Positions 26,330 through 36,223 of a stretch of 64,000 nucleotides of DNA are shown here, in pieces; positions within the stretch are counted from its first letter, which is position 1; each line of letters begins with the position of its first letter. The stretch is from contig NZ_AP023356.1 in NCBI RefSeq assembly GCF_018324205.1, forward strand, positions 2,249,501 through 2,313,500, written 5' to 3'. The notes under the pieces are model-generated. The model was not told where the DNA came from, made no database searches, and worked only from the letters and a program-made list of their open reading frames with translations. The stretch is from Actinoplanes ianthinogenes. Lineage in GTDB: Bacteria > Actinomycetota > Actinomycetes > Mycobacteriales > Micromonosporaceae. The position numbers and the translations under genes were made by a program.

Positions 26330-28576
26330 GTGCCCGCAGACTTCCCTTACCTCGATCCGTCCCTCGACGTCGAGGCACGGGTGGACGACCTGCTCAGCCG
26401 GATGACCCTGCCCGAAAAAGTGGGTCAGATGCTGCAGCTCGACGCCCGTCAGGACCTGGCCGAGATCATCCAGGACAAGCTGGCCGGATCCATCCTGCAC
26501 ACGTCGCCGGCCAAGTTGATCGAGGCCAGTGAGCTGCTGGCCCGCACGCGACTGAAAATTCCGCTCCTCACCGCGGAAGACTGCATTCACGGCCACTCGT
26601 TCTGGCCGGGCGCCACGATCTTCCCGACCCAGCTCGGCATGGCCGCCTCCTGGGACCCGGAGCTGGTCGAGCGGGTCGCCCGGGTGACCGCGATCGAGGT
26701 GTCCGCCACCGGCATCCACCAGACCTTCTCCCCGGTCCTGTGCATCTCCCGCGACCTGCGCTGGGGCCGCACCGACGAGACGTTCGGCGAGGACCCGCTG
26801 CTGATCAGCGAGCTCGGCGCCGCGATGATCCGGGGCTACCAGGGCGACGGTCTGGCCGACCCGACCGGCATCCTGGCCACCGCCAAGCACTTCGCCGGCT
26901 ACTCCGAGACCCAGGGCGGCCGGGACGCCAGCGAGGCCGACATCAGCCGCCGGAAGTTGCGGTCCTGGTTCCTCCCGCCGTTCGAGCGGGCCGCCAAGGA
27001 GGGCTGCCGGGCGTTCATGCTCGGCTACCAGTCGATGGACGGCGTGCCGATCACCGCCAACAAGTGGCTGCTCGACGACGTGCTCAAGGGCGAGTGGGGC
27101 TTCACCGGCACCCTGGTCACCGACTGGGACAACGTCGGCCGGATGGTCTGGGAGCAGAAGGTCTGCGCCGACTACGCCGAGGCCGCCGCGCTCGCCGTCA
27201 AGGCCGGCAACGACCTGGTGATGACCACCCCCGGGTTCTTCGAGGGCGCCCAGGAGGCGATCGAACGCGGTCTGCTGGACGAGGCCGACATCGACTCCGC
27301 GGTCCGCCGGATCCTCAGCCTCAAGTTCGAGCTGGGCCTGTTCGAGAACCCGCGGACCGGCGACGTCGAGCGCCAGCGCGAGGTGATCGGCAGCGCCGCG
27401 CACACCGCGCTCAACCTCGAGGTGGCCCGCCGCTCCCTGGTGCTGCTGCGCAACGACGGCACGCTGCCGATCGACCCGTCCGCCGCCACCCGCCGGATCG
27501 CGGTCCTCGGGCCGAACGCGGACGACGTCACCTCCCAGCTCGGCGACTGGGCCGGCAACTCGGGCCAGGTCGGCTGGATGCCGGACGGCCACCCGCGGGA
27601 GATGACCGCGACCGTGCTGGACGGGATCCGGGCCACGGTGCCGGCCGGCTGGGAGGTCACCTACGAGCGGGGCGCCGAGATCCAGCACCTGGTGCCGGAC
27701 CCGGAGGGCCCGACGTTCCAGGACGGGCAGCCGCGCCCGCCGATCGCCGAGTCCGCGCCGGTCGACGCCGCGCAGCTGGACGCGGCGGTCCGCGCCGCCA
27801 CCGACGCCGACTACGCGGTCGTCGTGGTCGGCGACACCGTCAACCTGACCGGCGAGGGCTGCTCGACCGCCACGCTGGAGCTGCTCGGCGGGCAGATCGC
27901 ACTGCTGGACGCGGTGGCCGCCACCGGCACCCCGATGATCGTCGTGCTGGTGAACTCGAAGCCGCTGGCGCTGCCCGAGTCGGCGCTGAACGCGGCCGCG
28001 ATCGTGCAGGCGTTCAACCCCGGCATGCGCGGCGGGCAGGCGATCGCCGAGCTGCTGCTCGGGCTGATCGAGCCGAGCGGCCGGATGCCGATCTCGGCCG
28101 CCCGGCACGTCGGCCAGCAGCCGGTCTACTACAACCAGCTGCGCGGTCAGCACGGCTCCCGGTACGCCGACCTGACCCAGGACCCGCTGTTCGCGTTCGG
28201 CGAGGGGCTCAGCTACACCACGGTGGTCTACGACGGGCTGGCCATCGGGGAGCCGGACGTGCCGGTGGACGGGGTGGTGCGGGCTACCGTACGGCTGTCG
28301 AACACCGGGACGCGGCCGGCGCTGGAGACGGTCCAGGCGTACGTGAGTGACCTGGTCACCAGCGTGACCTGGGCGCACCGCGAGCTGAAGAGCTGGCGGC
28401 AGGTGACCGTGCCGGCCGGCGAGAGCGTGACCGTGGAGATCGAGATCCCGGCCGCGGACTGCACGCTGGTCACCGCGGACGGCGTCCGGGTGGTCGAGCC
28501 CGGCGACTTCGAGCTGCTGGTCGGGCCGAACTCGCGCTTGACCGCCCTCCAGTCCGCCAAGTTCCGGATCAGCTAG
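26330..28576 (+). CDS. Glycoside hydrolase family 3 beta-glycosidase (BglX-like)
   Basis: 748 residues from GTG 26330, 5 bases after GGAGG. Domains: GH3 N-terminal barrel (about 25-330), GH3 C-terminal alpha/beta sandwich (about 370-600), fibronectin-III-like domain (about 655-745). AKHFAGY (K186, H187) and LVTDWDNVG, with the nucleophile Asp265, are the active-site motifs. No signal peptide, so it probably works in the cytoplasm on imported beta-linked oligosaccharides (glucosides or xylosides; specificity not readable). Paired palindromes upstream suggest sugar control. Its 3' end overlaps the convergent HxlR gene by 8 bases. Confidence 0.94.
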   Translation: MPADFPYLDPSLDVEARVDDLLSRMTLPEKVGQMLQLDARQDLAEIIQDKLAGSILHTSPAKLIEASELLARTRLKIPLLTAEDCIHGHSFWPGATIFPTQLGMAASWDPELVERVARVTAIEVSATGIHQTFSPVLCISRDLRWGRTDETFGEDPLLISELGAAMIRGYQGDGLADPTGILATAKHFAGYSETQGGRDASEADISRRKLRSWFLPPFERAAKEGCRAFMLGYQSMDGVPITANKWLLDDVLKGEWGFTGTLVTDWDNVGRMVWEQKVCADYAEAAALAVKAGNDLVMTTPGFFEGAQEAIERGLLDEADIDSAVRRILSLKFELGLFENPRTGDVERQREVIGSAAHTALNLEVARRSLVLLRNDGTLPIDPSAATRRIAVLGPNADDVTSQLGDWAGNSGQVGWMPDGHPREMTATVLDGIRATVPAGWEVTYERGAEIQHLVPDPEGPTFQDGQPRPPIAESAPVDAAQLDAAVRAATDADYAVVVVGDTVNLTGEGCSTATLELLGGQIALLDAVAATGTPMIVVLVNSKPLALPESALNAAAIVQAFNPGMRGGQAIAELLLGLIEPSGRMPISAARHVGQQPVYYNQLRGQHGSRYADLTQDPLFAFGEGLSYTTVVYDGLAIGEPDVPVDGVVRATVRLSNTGTRPALETVQAYVSDLVTSVTWAHRELKSWRQVTVPAGESVTVEIEIPAADCTLVTADGVRVVEPGDFELLVGPNSRLTALQSAKFRIS

Positions 28577-29255
28577 GTCTCGGGACGGCCGCGAACGTCA
28601 TCAACTGGAACCAGGCCGGGACGGCGCGTCGCAGCGCCTCCCGGCCCTCCAGGCTCACCTCGCCGGAGCGCAGCGCCGACTCCCACGAGCGCGCGCCGCG
28701 CCACACGTCGGTCAGGCACCGCAGATCCGCGGTGACCAGCACGTCCACCTCGTGCCCGGGATCGGCGTCGCAGACGTCCGCCTCGCCCTGCGTGATCACC
28801 AGCCACCAGTCCCGGACCGGTCGCGCCGCCGCCGGGAAGCAGAACCGCAGGACCGTCCGCCGGTCCGGCACCGCCTCGTGATCCACCCGGCGGTGCATGT
28901 CCCAGAGCAGCAGTTTCGGGTCGAGGTCCGGGTCGCCGATCTCCGGGATCCAGCGGGTCCCCCAGACGCCCAGGGCGTGCACGATCGGCTCCAGCTCCCG
29001 ACCGGCCGGGGTCAGCGAATACTCCACCTCGGCGCCGGTCGGGGTCCGCTCGATCAGGCCGGCCGCGGCCAGCTGCTGCAACCGCCGGGACAGCAGCGTC
29101 GGCGACATCCGGGGCAGGCCGCGGCGCAGGTCGTTGAAGCGCCGGCTGCCGGAGATCAACTCCCGGATCACCAGCAGCGTCCAGCGCTCGTCGAGCAGCT
29201 CCATCGCCTTCGCCACCGGGCAGAACTGACCGTAGGACGCTCCCAAGGCGACCAC
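28569..29255 (-). CDS. HxlR-family regulator with C-terminal SCP2-like domain
   Basis: 228 residues. Residues ~8-100 form the HxlR winged helix (FCPVAKAMELLDERWTLLVIRELI, RFNDLRRGLPRMSPTLLSRRLQQL, AGLIERTP), and the C-terminal half (about 125-225) resembles an SCP2 sterol-carrier fold (EVDVLVTADLRCLTDVWRGARSW). The start is uncertain: GTG 29255 directly abuts GGAG, whereas a TTG three codons in (29246) has GGAGGT at a normal distance. It faces the methyltransferase gene across a GTACA-N5-TGTAC palindrome and probably controls both. Confidence 0.88.
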   Translation of the reverse strand: MVALGASYGQFCPVAKAMELLDERWTLLVIRELISGSRRFNDLRRGLPRMSPTLLSRRLQQLAAAGLIERTPTGAEVEYSLTPAGRELEPIVHALGVWGTRWIPEIGDPDLDPKLLLWDMHRRVDHEAVPDRRTVLRFCFPAAARPVRDWWLVITQGEADVCDADPGHEVDVLVTADLRCLTDVWRGARSWESALRSGEVSLEGREALRRAVPAWFQLMTFAAVPRPS

Positions 29256-29260
29256 CTCCG

Positions 29261-29275
29261 GTACAGATCGTGTAC
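29261..29275. promoter_or_regulatory. Operator GTACA-N5-TGTAC between hxlR and methyltransferase genes
   Basis: GTACA-GATCG-TGTAC is a perfect inverted repeat immediately upstream of the HxlR ribosome site and 37 bases before the methyltransferase start. HxlR proteins commonly bind GTAC-containing palindromes in the promoters next to their own genes. Confidence 0.65.
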
Positions 29276-29311
29276 TAGGCCGGGTCCGGCGCGAATCCTA
29301 CCGTCGGTGAC

Positions 29312-30112
29312 ATGACTGATTTCGAGCTCAAGAGCAAGCACCGTGCCATGTGGGCGTCCGGCAGCTATGCGACGGTGGCGGCCGACGTGGTCGCCCCGCT
29401 CGGCCCGGTCCTGGTCGAGGCGGCCGGGATCGGCCCCGGGCAGCGGGTGCTGGACGTCGCGGCCGGCACCGGGAACGCGGCCCTGCCGGCGGCCCACACC
29501 GGTGCCGAGGTGACCGCGAGTGATCTCAGCCCGGAGCTGCTCCGGATCGGCGAGCAGCGCGCCGACGCGAAGCTGATCTGGACCGAGGCCGACGCCGAGG
29601 CGCTGCCGTTCCAGGACGCCGAGTTCGACACGGTGATCTCCTGCATCGGCGTGATGTTCGCCCCGCACCACGAGCGGGCGGCCGCCGAGCTGCTGCGGGT
29701 GTGCCGGCCGGGCGGCACGATCGCGCTGGCGAACTGGACGCCGGAGGGCTTCATCGGGCAGATGTTCGCGACGCTGAAGCCGTTCGCCGCTCCGCCGCCG
29801 CCCGGCGCCACGCCGCCGCCGCGCTGGGGGGATCCGGCGCACGTCGCGACCCTGTTCGGGGACCGGGCCGTCGCGGTCCGCGCGGAACGCCGGGACCTGC
29901 GGGTCGATCATTTCGGTACGGCGGAGGCGTTCGTCGACTACTTCAAGCGGAACTACGGGCCGACGATCGCGGTCTACCGCAACATCGCGGCCGAGCCGGA
30001 ACGGGTGGCGGCGCTCGACGCGGCGCTGACCGCGCTGGCCCAGCGCTTCGACGTCGGCGGCGGCGCTATGAACTGGGAATACCTGCTCTGGACCGGCCGC
30101 CGCGCCCACTGA
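29312..30112 (+). CDS. SAM-dependent methyltransferase, class I (UbiE/Methyltransf_11 type)
   Basis: 266 residues. The Rossmann SAM motif VLDVAAGTGNAAL lies near residues 45-57, DLSPELL near 72, and ISCIGVMFAPHHERAAAELLRVCRPGGTIAL at about 108-140 gives motifs II-III. The acceptor is unknown; the C-terminal region (FGTAEAFVDYFKRNYGPT) is typical of small-molecule methyltransferases. ATG 29312 has little ribosome-site sequence, so a short or leaderless mRNA is likely. Divergent from the HxlR gene, whose site overlaps its promoter. Confidence 0.9.
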   Translation: MTDFELKSKHRAMWASGSYATVAADVVAPLGPVLVEAAGIGPGQRVLDVAAGTGNAALPAAHTGAEVTASDLSPELLRIGEQRADAKLIWTEADAEALPFQDAEFDTVISCIGVMFAPHHERAAAELLRVCRPGGTIALANWTPEGFIGQMFATLKPFAAPPPPGATPPPRWGDPAHVATLFGDRAVAVRAERRDLRVDHFGTAEAFVDYFKRNYGPTIAVYRNIAAEPERVAALDAALTALAQRFDVGGGAMNWEYLLWTGRRAH

Positions 30113-30146
30113 CACTCCCCCACGCCCTCCTCGTCCCCTGCCGGCA

Positions 30147-30260
30147 GCGGCCACCCGCGCCACGCTCATCACCGCCGGGCCGCGGCCACCCGCCCCACGC
30201 TTCATAACCGCCGGACCGCGGCCACCCGCGTCTCTCATCGCTGCCGGGCCGCGGCCACCC
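30147..30260 (-). repeat. Four ~35-bp repeats of the 3' end of the GNAT gene
   Basis: On the minus strand GGGTGGCCGC recurs at 30260, 30227, 30191 and 30156. The first copy encodes the last codons and stop (VAAARQR, TGA) of the GNAT gene; the next copies, each again ending in ATGA or TGA, follow outside it. The gene end has thus been tandemly multiplied. Confidence 0.8.
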
Positions 30261-30948
30261 TGCGGATTTCAAAGCCCAATTTCCGGTACGTGGCCACCGC
30301 CGCCACGTTGACGTAGTCGGCAAGCAGCGCCACCCGCTCGCGGCCGATCAACATCTCGTCGGCGGCGAACCGGCACAGGGCCGCCGCCAGTCCCCGCCCC
30401 CGGGCGTCCGGGCGGGTGGTCACCCCGGCAAGGAACCCGATCGCCGAAGTCGACCAGGCGTCCGCCGCGACGGCGACCAGCCGCCCGTCCGCGTCCCGGA
30501 TCCCCGCCCAGCGCCGGACGCCGGCCTCCCCGGGCCGCGCGTAGGAATCCGGAAAGGACTCCGCCAGCAGCGCCGTCACCTCGGGCCACTCGTCCTCAAC
30601 CAGCCACCGGGCCGTTCCGCTCTGCCCCGTCGGTCCCGGCTCGGTCACGGCCGCCGGGCCGATCGGCTCGGTGATGTCCATCCACGCGAAGTGGGCGCTG
30701 ACCTCCAGCTCAGGAGCGCGAGCGACGACCGCCGCGACCAGCTCCTCCGGGCCGAACGGCCGGAACGTCGCGCCCACCTCGGGCAGCACCTCGCGGACCA
30801 GCCCGGCCAGCGCGTCCGGGTCGCCGCTCATCACCAGTCGGTCCCAGTGCGCCAGGTCGGCACAGGCCACCACGGTCGCCCCGGGCCGCCGCCAGACCCG
30901 CGCGCCGTCCGCCTCGGCCGCCCATCGCACAAAAAGATCGTCGCCCAC
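30235..30948 (-). CDS. GNAT N-acetyltransferase
   Basis: 237 residues from GTG 30948 (VGDDLFVRW). The C-terminal half is a GNAT domain: FLAGVTTRPDARGRGLAAALCRFAADEML (about 175-203) contains the acetyl-CoA loop R-G-R-G-L-A and ends with NVAAVATYRKLGFEIRR. The N-terminal half (about 1-110) resembles the degenerate first domain of two-domain GNAT proteins. Substrate unknown. No good ribosome site. Its 3' end is repeated downstream and hairpin array 2 lies in its upstream region. Confidence 0.85.
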   Translation of the reverse strand: MGDDLFVRWAAEADGARVWRRPGATVVACADLAHWDRLVMSGDPDALAGLVREVLPEVGATFRPFGPEELVAAVVARAPELEVSAHFAWMDITEPIGPAAVTEPGPTGQSGTARWLVEDEWPEVTALLAESFPDSYARPGEAGVRRWAGIRDADGRLVAVAADAWSTSAIGFLAGVTTRPDARGRGLAAALCRFAADEMLIGRERVALLADYVNVAAVATYRKLGFEIRRVAAARQR

Positions 30949-31046
30949 GCGCCCATGCTGCCGGTTCCGTCCTACGCCACCCGACCCCGGGTGCCTCGTC
31001 CCAGTCCGGCCGCGCCCCCGCAGCCCGCACTCCCAGTGGCAGCCGC

Positions 31047-31608
31047 GCAAGGTCCGGGCTGGCCCTCATGGCCCTATCCCGCGCCCGAATACGGCCATGC
31101 ACGCCAGCCCAAAGCCGAGCTGGTCCACACGGCCCTATCCCGCAACCGGATACGGCCATACAAGCCAGCCCAAAGCCCCGAGCTGGTTCTGATGGCCGTA
31201 TCCGGACGCGGGATAGGGCCAAGAAAGCCAGCCCAAGACCGGGCTGGTCCTCATGGCCGTATCACGCGACCGGATACGGCCATGCACGCCAGCCCAAGAC
31301 CGAGCTGGTCCACACGGCCCTATCCCGCAACCGGATACGGCCATACAAGCCAGCCCAAAGCCTCGAGCTGGTTCTGATGGCCGTATCCGGACGCGGGATA
31401 GGGCCAAGAAAGCCAGCCCAAGGCCGGGCTGGTCCTCATGGCCGTATCACGCGACCGGATACGGCCATGCACGCCAGCCCAAGACCGAGCTGGTCCACAC
31501 GGCCCTATCCCGCAACCGGAAACGGCCATACAAGCCAGCCCAAAGCCTCGAGCTGGTTCTGATGGCCGTATCCGGGCGCGGGATAGGGCCGTGATGGCCA
31601 GCCCGGGG
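31047..31608. repeat. Tandem hairpin array 2 with 185-bp higher-order period
   Basis: Related to array 1 (GGCCSTATCC...GGATASGGCC and CCAGCCC...GAGCTGG/GGGCTGG) but ordered in threes. Three 90-bp composite hairpins begin at 31131, 31316 and 31501, exactly 185 apart. In each, GGCCCTATCCCG pairs with CGGGATAGGGCC (12 bp) outside, and CCGGATACGGCCAT with ATGGCCGTATCCGG (14 bp) inside, across a 3-base internal loop; the apex holds CCAGCCCAAAGCC..GAGCTGG. Between them sits a separate hairpin ATGGCCGTATC...GATACGGCCAT. The third copy has one mismatch. The remainder up to 31852 shows no gene. Confidence 0.92.
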
Positions 31609-31852
31609 GCGGGGGCGCGTCGCGGTCGTGAGGGGGCCGGGGCGTCGCGTGGGGCGAGCGGACCCGCACGACACGCGTGGCGGTCCGGGGTGGGCCGCAG
31701 CGTCGCGGGCCGGTTGGCACGGGGCTTCCAGTCGTACGAGAAAGGGTCCGGAAACGGGCGGTTGGTGTCGCGGCAGCGGGGATGGTTTTTCGGGCGGCCG
31801 GTTGGCACGGATGGGGTAGGTGGGGGTTGCCGGGGGCTGGGAGAGTGGGCGC

Positions 31853-32548
31853 GTGCCCAAGATTTCGATTGGCCGGGTTCGCCGGTCCCGCTGGTTTCGT
31901 CGGCTTGTTGTCGCAGGTGGGCTCGGCACTGTGCTCGCGATCGTGACGGTGGCGTCGGCGAATCTGTGGCTTCGCAGCAGTGCTGACGGGCATGTGTACG
32001 CGGCGGCGGACGTGCCGGCGGCGCCGGTGGCGTTGGTGCTCGGGGCGCAGGTGGATCCGCCCGGGGAGCCGTCGGCGTTTCTGGCGGCTCGGCTGGACAT
32101 TGCCCGGGAGCTTTATCAGGCGGGCAAGGTCAAGGCGATTCTGGTGTCCGGGGACCACGCGGAATGGTCTTATGACGAGCCCGGGGCGATGCAGGTCTAT
32201 CTGATCGCCCGGGGTGTTCCGGCGGACAAGATCGTGCTTGATCACGCTGGGTTCGACACCTATGACTCGTGCGCCCGGGCCAACAAGATCTTCGGGGTGA
32301 GCCGGGCGATCGTGGTCAGTCAGTCGTTCCATGTGCCGCGGGCGGTGGCGGTGTGCCGGTCGCTGGGGGTCGAGGCGGACGGGGTCGGGGACGACACGGC
32401 CCGGGTCTACAAGCCGATGTGGGTGCGGGGTGAGGTTCGCGAGTGGGGGGCCGCGGTGAAGGCGGCGTTCGATGTGGTGACGCGGCGGGATCCGGTCTTT
32501 CTCGGGCCGCATGAGACCGGGGTGGAGGCCGCGATCGCGGCGAGCTGA
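31853..32548 (+). CDS. SanA/YdcF-type membrane protein (DUF218)
   Basis: 231 residues from GTG 31853, after GGGAGAG. One N-terminal membrane helix (about 16-37: WFRRLVVAGGLGTVLAIVTVASAN) anchors an outward-facing DUF218 domain (about 55-215: VALVLGAQVDPPGEPSAFLAARLDIARELY, AILVSGDH, DHAGFDTYDSCARANKIFGVSRAIVVSQSFHVPRA). In E. coli, SanA affects envelope permeability to vancomycin; the chemistry is unknown. It is isolated, with array 2 upstream. Its C-terminal GCGATCGCGGCGAGCTGATC sequence is repeated just after the stop (32533-32577), another duplicated gene end. Confidence 0.9.
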   Translation: MPKISIGRVRRSRWFRRLVVAGGLGTVLAIVTVASANLWLRSSADGHVYAAADVPAAPVALVLGAQVDPPGEPSAFLAARLDIARELYQAGKVKAILVSGDHAEWSYDEPGAMQVYLIARGVPADKIVLDHAGFDTYDSCARANKIFGVSRAIVVSQSFHVPRAVAVCRSLGVEADGVGDDTARVYKPMWVRGEVREWGAAVKAAFDVVTRRDPVFLGPHETGVEAAIAAS

Positions 32549-32630
32549 TCCCTCGCCGCGATCGCGGCGAGCTGATCGGGCGGCCGGGTTCGGGTGATGG
32601 GGCGGTCTCGGCCCGTTCGGTGGGTGGGGG

Positions 32631-34004
<1,374 letters not shown>

Positions 34005-34025
34005 GACTGCCTCCCTAGGTTTTGC

Positions 34026-34093
34026 CAACGCTTGTTGACAACGGTAGACATGGATGCGAGATCGAGTCAACACTTGTTGGCCAACACTTGTTG
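34026..34093. promoter_or_regulatory. Three TetR operators between monooxygenase and tetR genes
   Basis: CAACRCTTGTTG occurs three times: 34026-34037 (CAACGCTTGTTG), 34068-34079 and 34082-34093 (both CAACACTTGTTG), each flanked by T/C and A/G-C. The last two are 14 bases apart and close to the tetR start; the first lies next to the monooxygenase ribosome site. The repeats are absent elsewhere in this stretch. Confidence 0.8.
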
Positions 34094-34108
34094 ACATAGG
34101 TTGGCGGC

Positions 34109-34666
34109 ATGACCGGACCACGCCGCTCCGACGCCACACGGGCCGCGATCCTGACCGCCGCGCGGGAGCGGTTCGCCGCCGACGGGTTCGAGCGGGCCAC
34201 CATCCGGGCCATCGCCGCCGACGCGCGCATCGACCCGTCGCTGGTGATGCGCTATTACGGGAACAAGGAGAAGCTGTTCGCCGCGGCCGCCGAGTTCGAC
34301 CTGCGGCTCCCCTCGCTCGACGGGGTGCCCGCCGAGCGGCGCGGCGCCACGCTGGTGGAGCACTTCCTGGATCGCTGGGAGGGCGACGAGACCCTGCTCG
34401 CCCTGATCCGCGCCGCGGTCACCCAGGAGGCGGCGTCGCTGCGGATGCAGCAGATCTTCGCCGCCCAGCTGGGCCCGGTCACCGCCCGGCTGGCCCCCGA
34501 CCCGGCCTCGGCCGCGACCCGGGCCGGGCTGATCGCCACCCAGATGCTGGGCTTCGCGCTGTGCCGGTTCGTGCTGCGCCTGCCGCCGGTGGTCGATCTC
34601 GGTCGCGACGACGCGGTCGCCTGGCTCGGCCCGACCGTCCAGCGCTACCTCCATGGCACCATCTGA
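34109..34666 (+). CDS. TetR-family regulator of the adjacent monooxygenase
   Basis: 185 residues. The N-terminal helix-turn-helix (about 9-55: ATRAAILTAARERFAADGFERATIRAIAADARIDPSLVMRYY) is canonical; the C-terminal ligand domain (about 75-185) is of TetR_C_7/AefR-like type. It should repress itself and the divergent monooxygenase through three CAACRCTTGTTG sites until an aromatic ligand appears. ATG 34109 has weak ribosome-site sequence (GGTTGGCGGC). Confidence 0.93.
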   Translation: MTGPRRSDATRAAILTAARERFAADGFERATIRAIAADARIDPSLVMRYYGNKEKLFAAAAEFDLRLPSLDGVPAERRGATLVEHFLDRWEGDETLLALIRAAVTQEAASLRMQQIFAAQLGPVTARLAPDPASAATRAGLIATQMLGFALCRFVLRLPPVVDLGRDDAVAWLGPTVQRYLHGTI

Positions 34667-34714
34667 CATTGACGGTCATGGACACGTCGTCCACCGTGGA
34701 CCAGAGTGGCAGGC

Positions 34715-36070
34715 ATGACGAGACGGCGTGTTCTGCTGACCGCCGCGGCCGCGGCGCCCCTGGCCGCGTCGGCACGGGCCGCGCAGGCGGCCGGCCCGCG
34801 CCGGCGCTCACCGGACCGCGCGCTGCGGGAGATCCTCCGGGAGATCGACCCACGCCGGATCGAGGAGACGGTGCGGCGGCTGGCCGATTTCGGTACGCGA
34901 CACACGCTCTCCTCGCAGACCGACCCGGTCCGGGGCATCGGGGCGGCCCGGGACTGGATCCACGCCCGGCTCCAGGAGTACGCGGCCGGCACCCGGATGA
35001 CGGTCGAGCTTCAGTCCTTCGTGCAGCCGGTGTCGCCGCGGGTGCCCACGCCGACGGTCATCACCAACGTGATCGCCACGCTGCCCGGGAGTGCGACGCC
35101 GGAACGGATCTACGTGGTCACCGGGCACTACGACTCGCGGGTCACCGACGTGCTGGACTTCACCAGTGATGCGCCCGGCGCGGACGACGACGCCTCCGGG
35201 GTCGCGGTGGTCATGGAGCTGGCCCGGGTCCTCGCCCGGCGAGCGCCGCAGGCGACCCTGGTGTTCGCCGCGGTCGCCGGGGAGGAGCAGGGGCTCTACG
35301 GCTCGGACCACCTGGCGCAGTCATTCAAAGACAAGAATGCGGACATCCAGGGCATGTTCAGCAACGACATAGTCGGATCAGGGGATGCCCACGACGGCAG
35401 CCGCCCCTCCCCGCGCACCGTCCGGCTCTTCGTCGAGGGGGTGCCGACCGCGGAGACCGCGGCCGAGGCGAGTGTCCGGCGCAGCGTCGGCGGGGAGAAC
35501 GACGGCCCGTCGCGCCAGCTCGGCAGGTTCGTCAAGGAGGTCGAGCCGGCCGGCACGACCGTGCGGGTCGTCTGGCGCCGCGACCGCTACCTGCGCGGCA
35601 GCGACCACATCTCGTTCCTGCTCCGGGGCTATCCGGCGGCCCGCTTCACCGAGCCGCGGGAGAACTTCGCGCACGAGCACCAGGACGTCCGGGTGCAGGA
35701 CGGCGTCCAGTACGGCGATCTGGTGGAATTCTGCGACTTCGACTACATCGCCCGGGTCGCCCGGGTGAACGCGGCGACCCTCTGGTCGCTCGCCACCGCG
35801 CCCGGCACGCCCAAGGACGTGGTGATCGACACGACCCAGCTGACCAACCGGACCACCCTGCGCTGGACCGTCGGCAGCGAGCCGGACCTGGCCGGATACG
35901 AGATCGTGTGGCGGGAGACGACGGCGGCGGACTGGACCGACGCGGTCGCGGTCGGCAAGGTCGGGACGGCGACCGTGGACGTGTCCAAGGACAACGTGCA
36001 GTTCGGCGTGCGCGCGGTGAACACTTCCGGACACCACAGTCCGGCTGCTGCGCCACGGCCGGCTTCCTGA
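34715..36070 (+). CDS. Secreted M28-family zinc peptidase
   Basis: 451 residues. MTRRRVLLTAAAAAPLAASARAAQA is a twin-arginine-type signal peptide, which decides the start at 34715 over GTG 34706. Zinc ligands of an M28 aminopeptidase are in order: GHYDSR (near 136), PGADDDASG (near 153), GEEQGLYGS (near 192), SNDIVGS (near 216) and, late, FAHEHQDVR. A C-terminal fibronectin-III-like domain (about 365-445: LRWTVGSEPDLAGYEIVWRET) probably binds substrate or wall. Exported folded, it would remove N-terminal residues from peptides outside the cell. Confidence 0.9.
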   Translation: MTRRRVLLTAAAAAPLAASARAAQAAGPRRRSPDRALREILREIDPRRIEETVRRLADFGTRHTLSSQTDPVRGIGAARDWIHARLQEYAAGTRMTVELQSFVQPVSPRVPTPTVITNVIATLPGSATPERIYVVTGHYDSRVTDVLDFTSDAPGADDDASGVAVVMELARVLARRAPQATLVFAAVAGEEQGLYGSDHLAQSFKDKNADIQGMFSNDIVGSGDAHDGSRPSPRTVRLFVEGVPTAETAAEASVRRSVGGENDGPSRQLGRFVKEVEPAGTTVRVVWRRDRYLRGSDHISFLLRGYPAARFTEPRENFAHEHQDVRVQDGVQYGDLVEFCDFDYIARVARVNAATLWSLATAPGTPKDVVIDTTQLTNRTTLRWTVGSEPDLAGYEIVWRETTAADWTDAVAVGKVGTATVDVSKDNVQFGVRAVNTSGHHSPAAAPRPAS

Positions 36071-36121
36071 TAGATTCTCGCCGAGATCGCGCGTCCGGCG
36101 CGGTCCCGAGTGCTCGAAAGA

Positions 36122-36166
36122 GTGAAGCCTGTGATCCCCGCGGTGCTCAGCGGCCTCTGCCGCTAA
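36122..36166 (+). CDS. Possible 14-residue leader peptide (MKPVIPAVLSGLCR)
   Basis: GTG 36122 opens a 14-codon frame ending in TAA at 36166, 58 bases before the GNAT gene. It ends in LCR, a pattern seen in some actinobacterial sulfur-gene leader peptides. TAGATT (36071-36076) could be a -10. Downstream, CCCT-CGAA-AGGG (36202-36213) can form a hairpin that includes the AAGGG ribosome site of the GNAT gene. Suggestive of translational attenuation but unproven. Confidence 0.3.
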   Translation: MKPVIPAVLSGLCR

Positions 36167-36223
36167 GACGTCTGCCCTCGCTTCTTTCTTTCTTTTTCGA
36201 GCCCTCGAAAGGGTCACCTCACC

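Noticed and set aside
26195..28378. Long minus-strand frame opposite the GH3 gene
   Set aside because: Antisense of a clearly recognised glycosidase, no start signal.
31068..31608. Repetitive proteins across hairpin array 2
   Set aside because: Same reasoning; the repeats are better explained by the DNA/RNA stems than by any of the several open frames.
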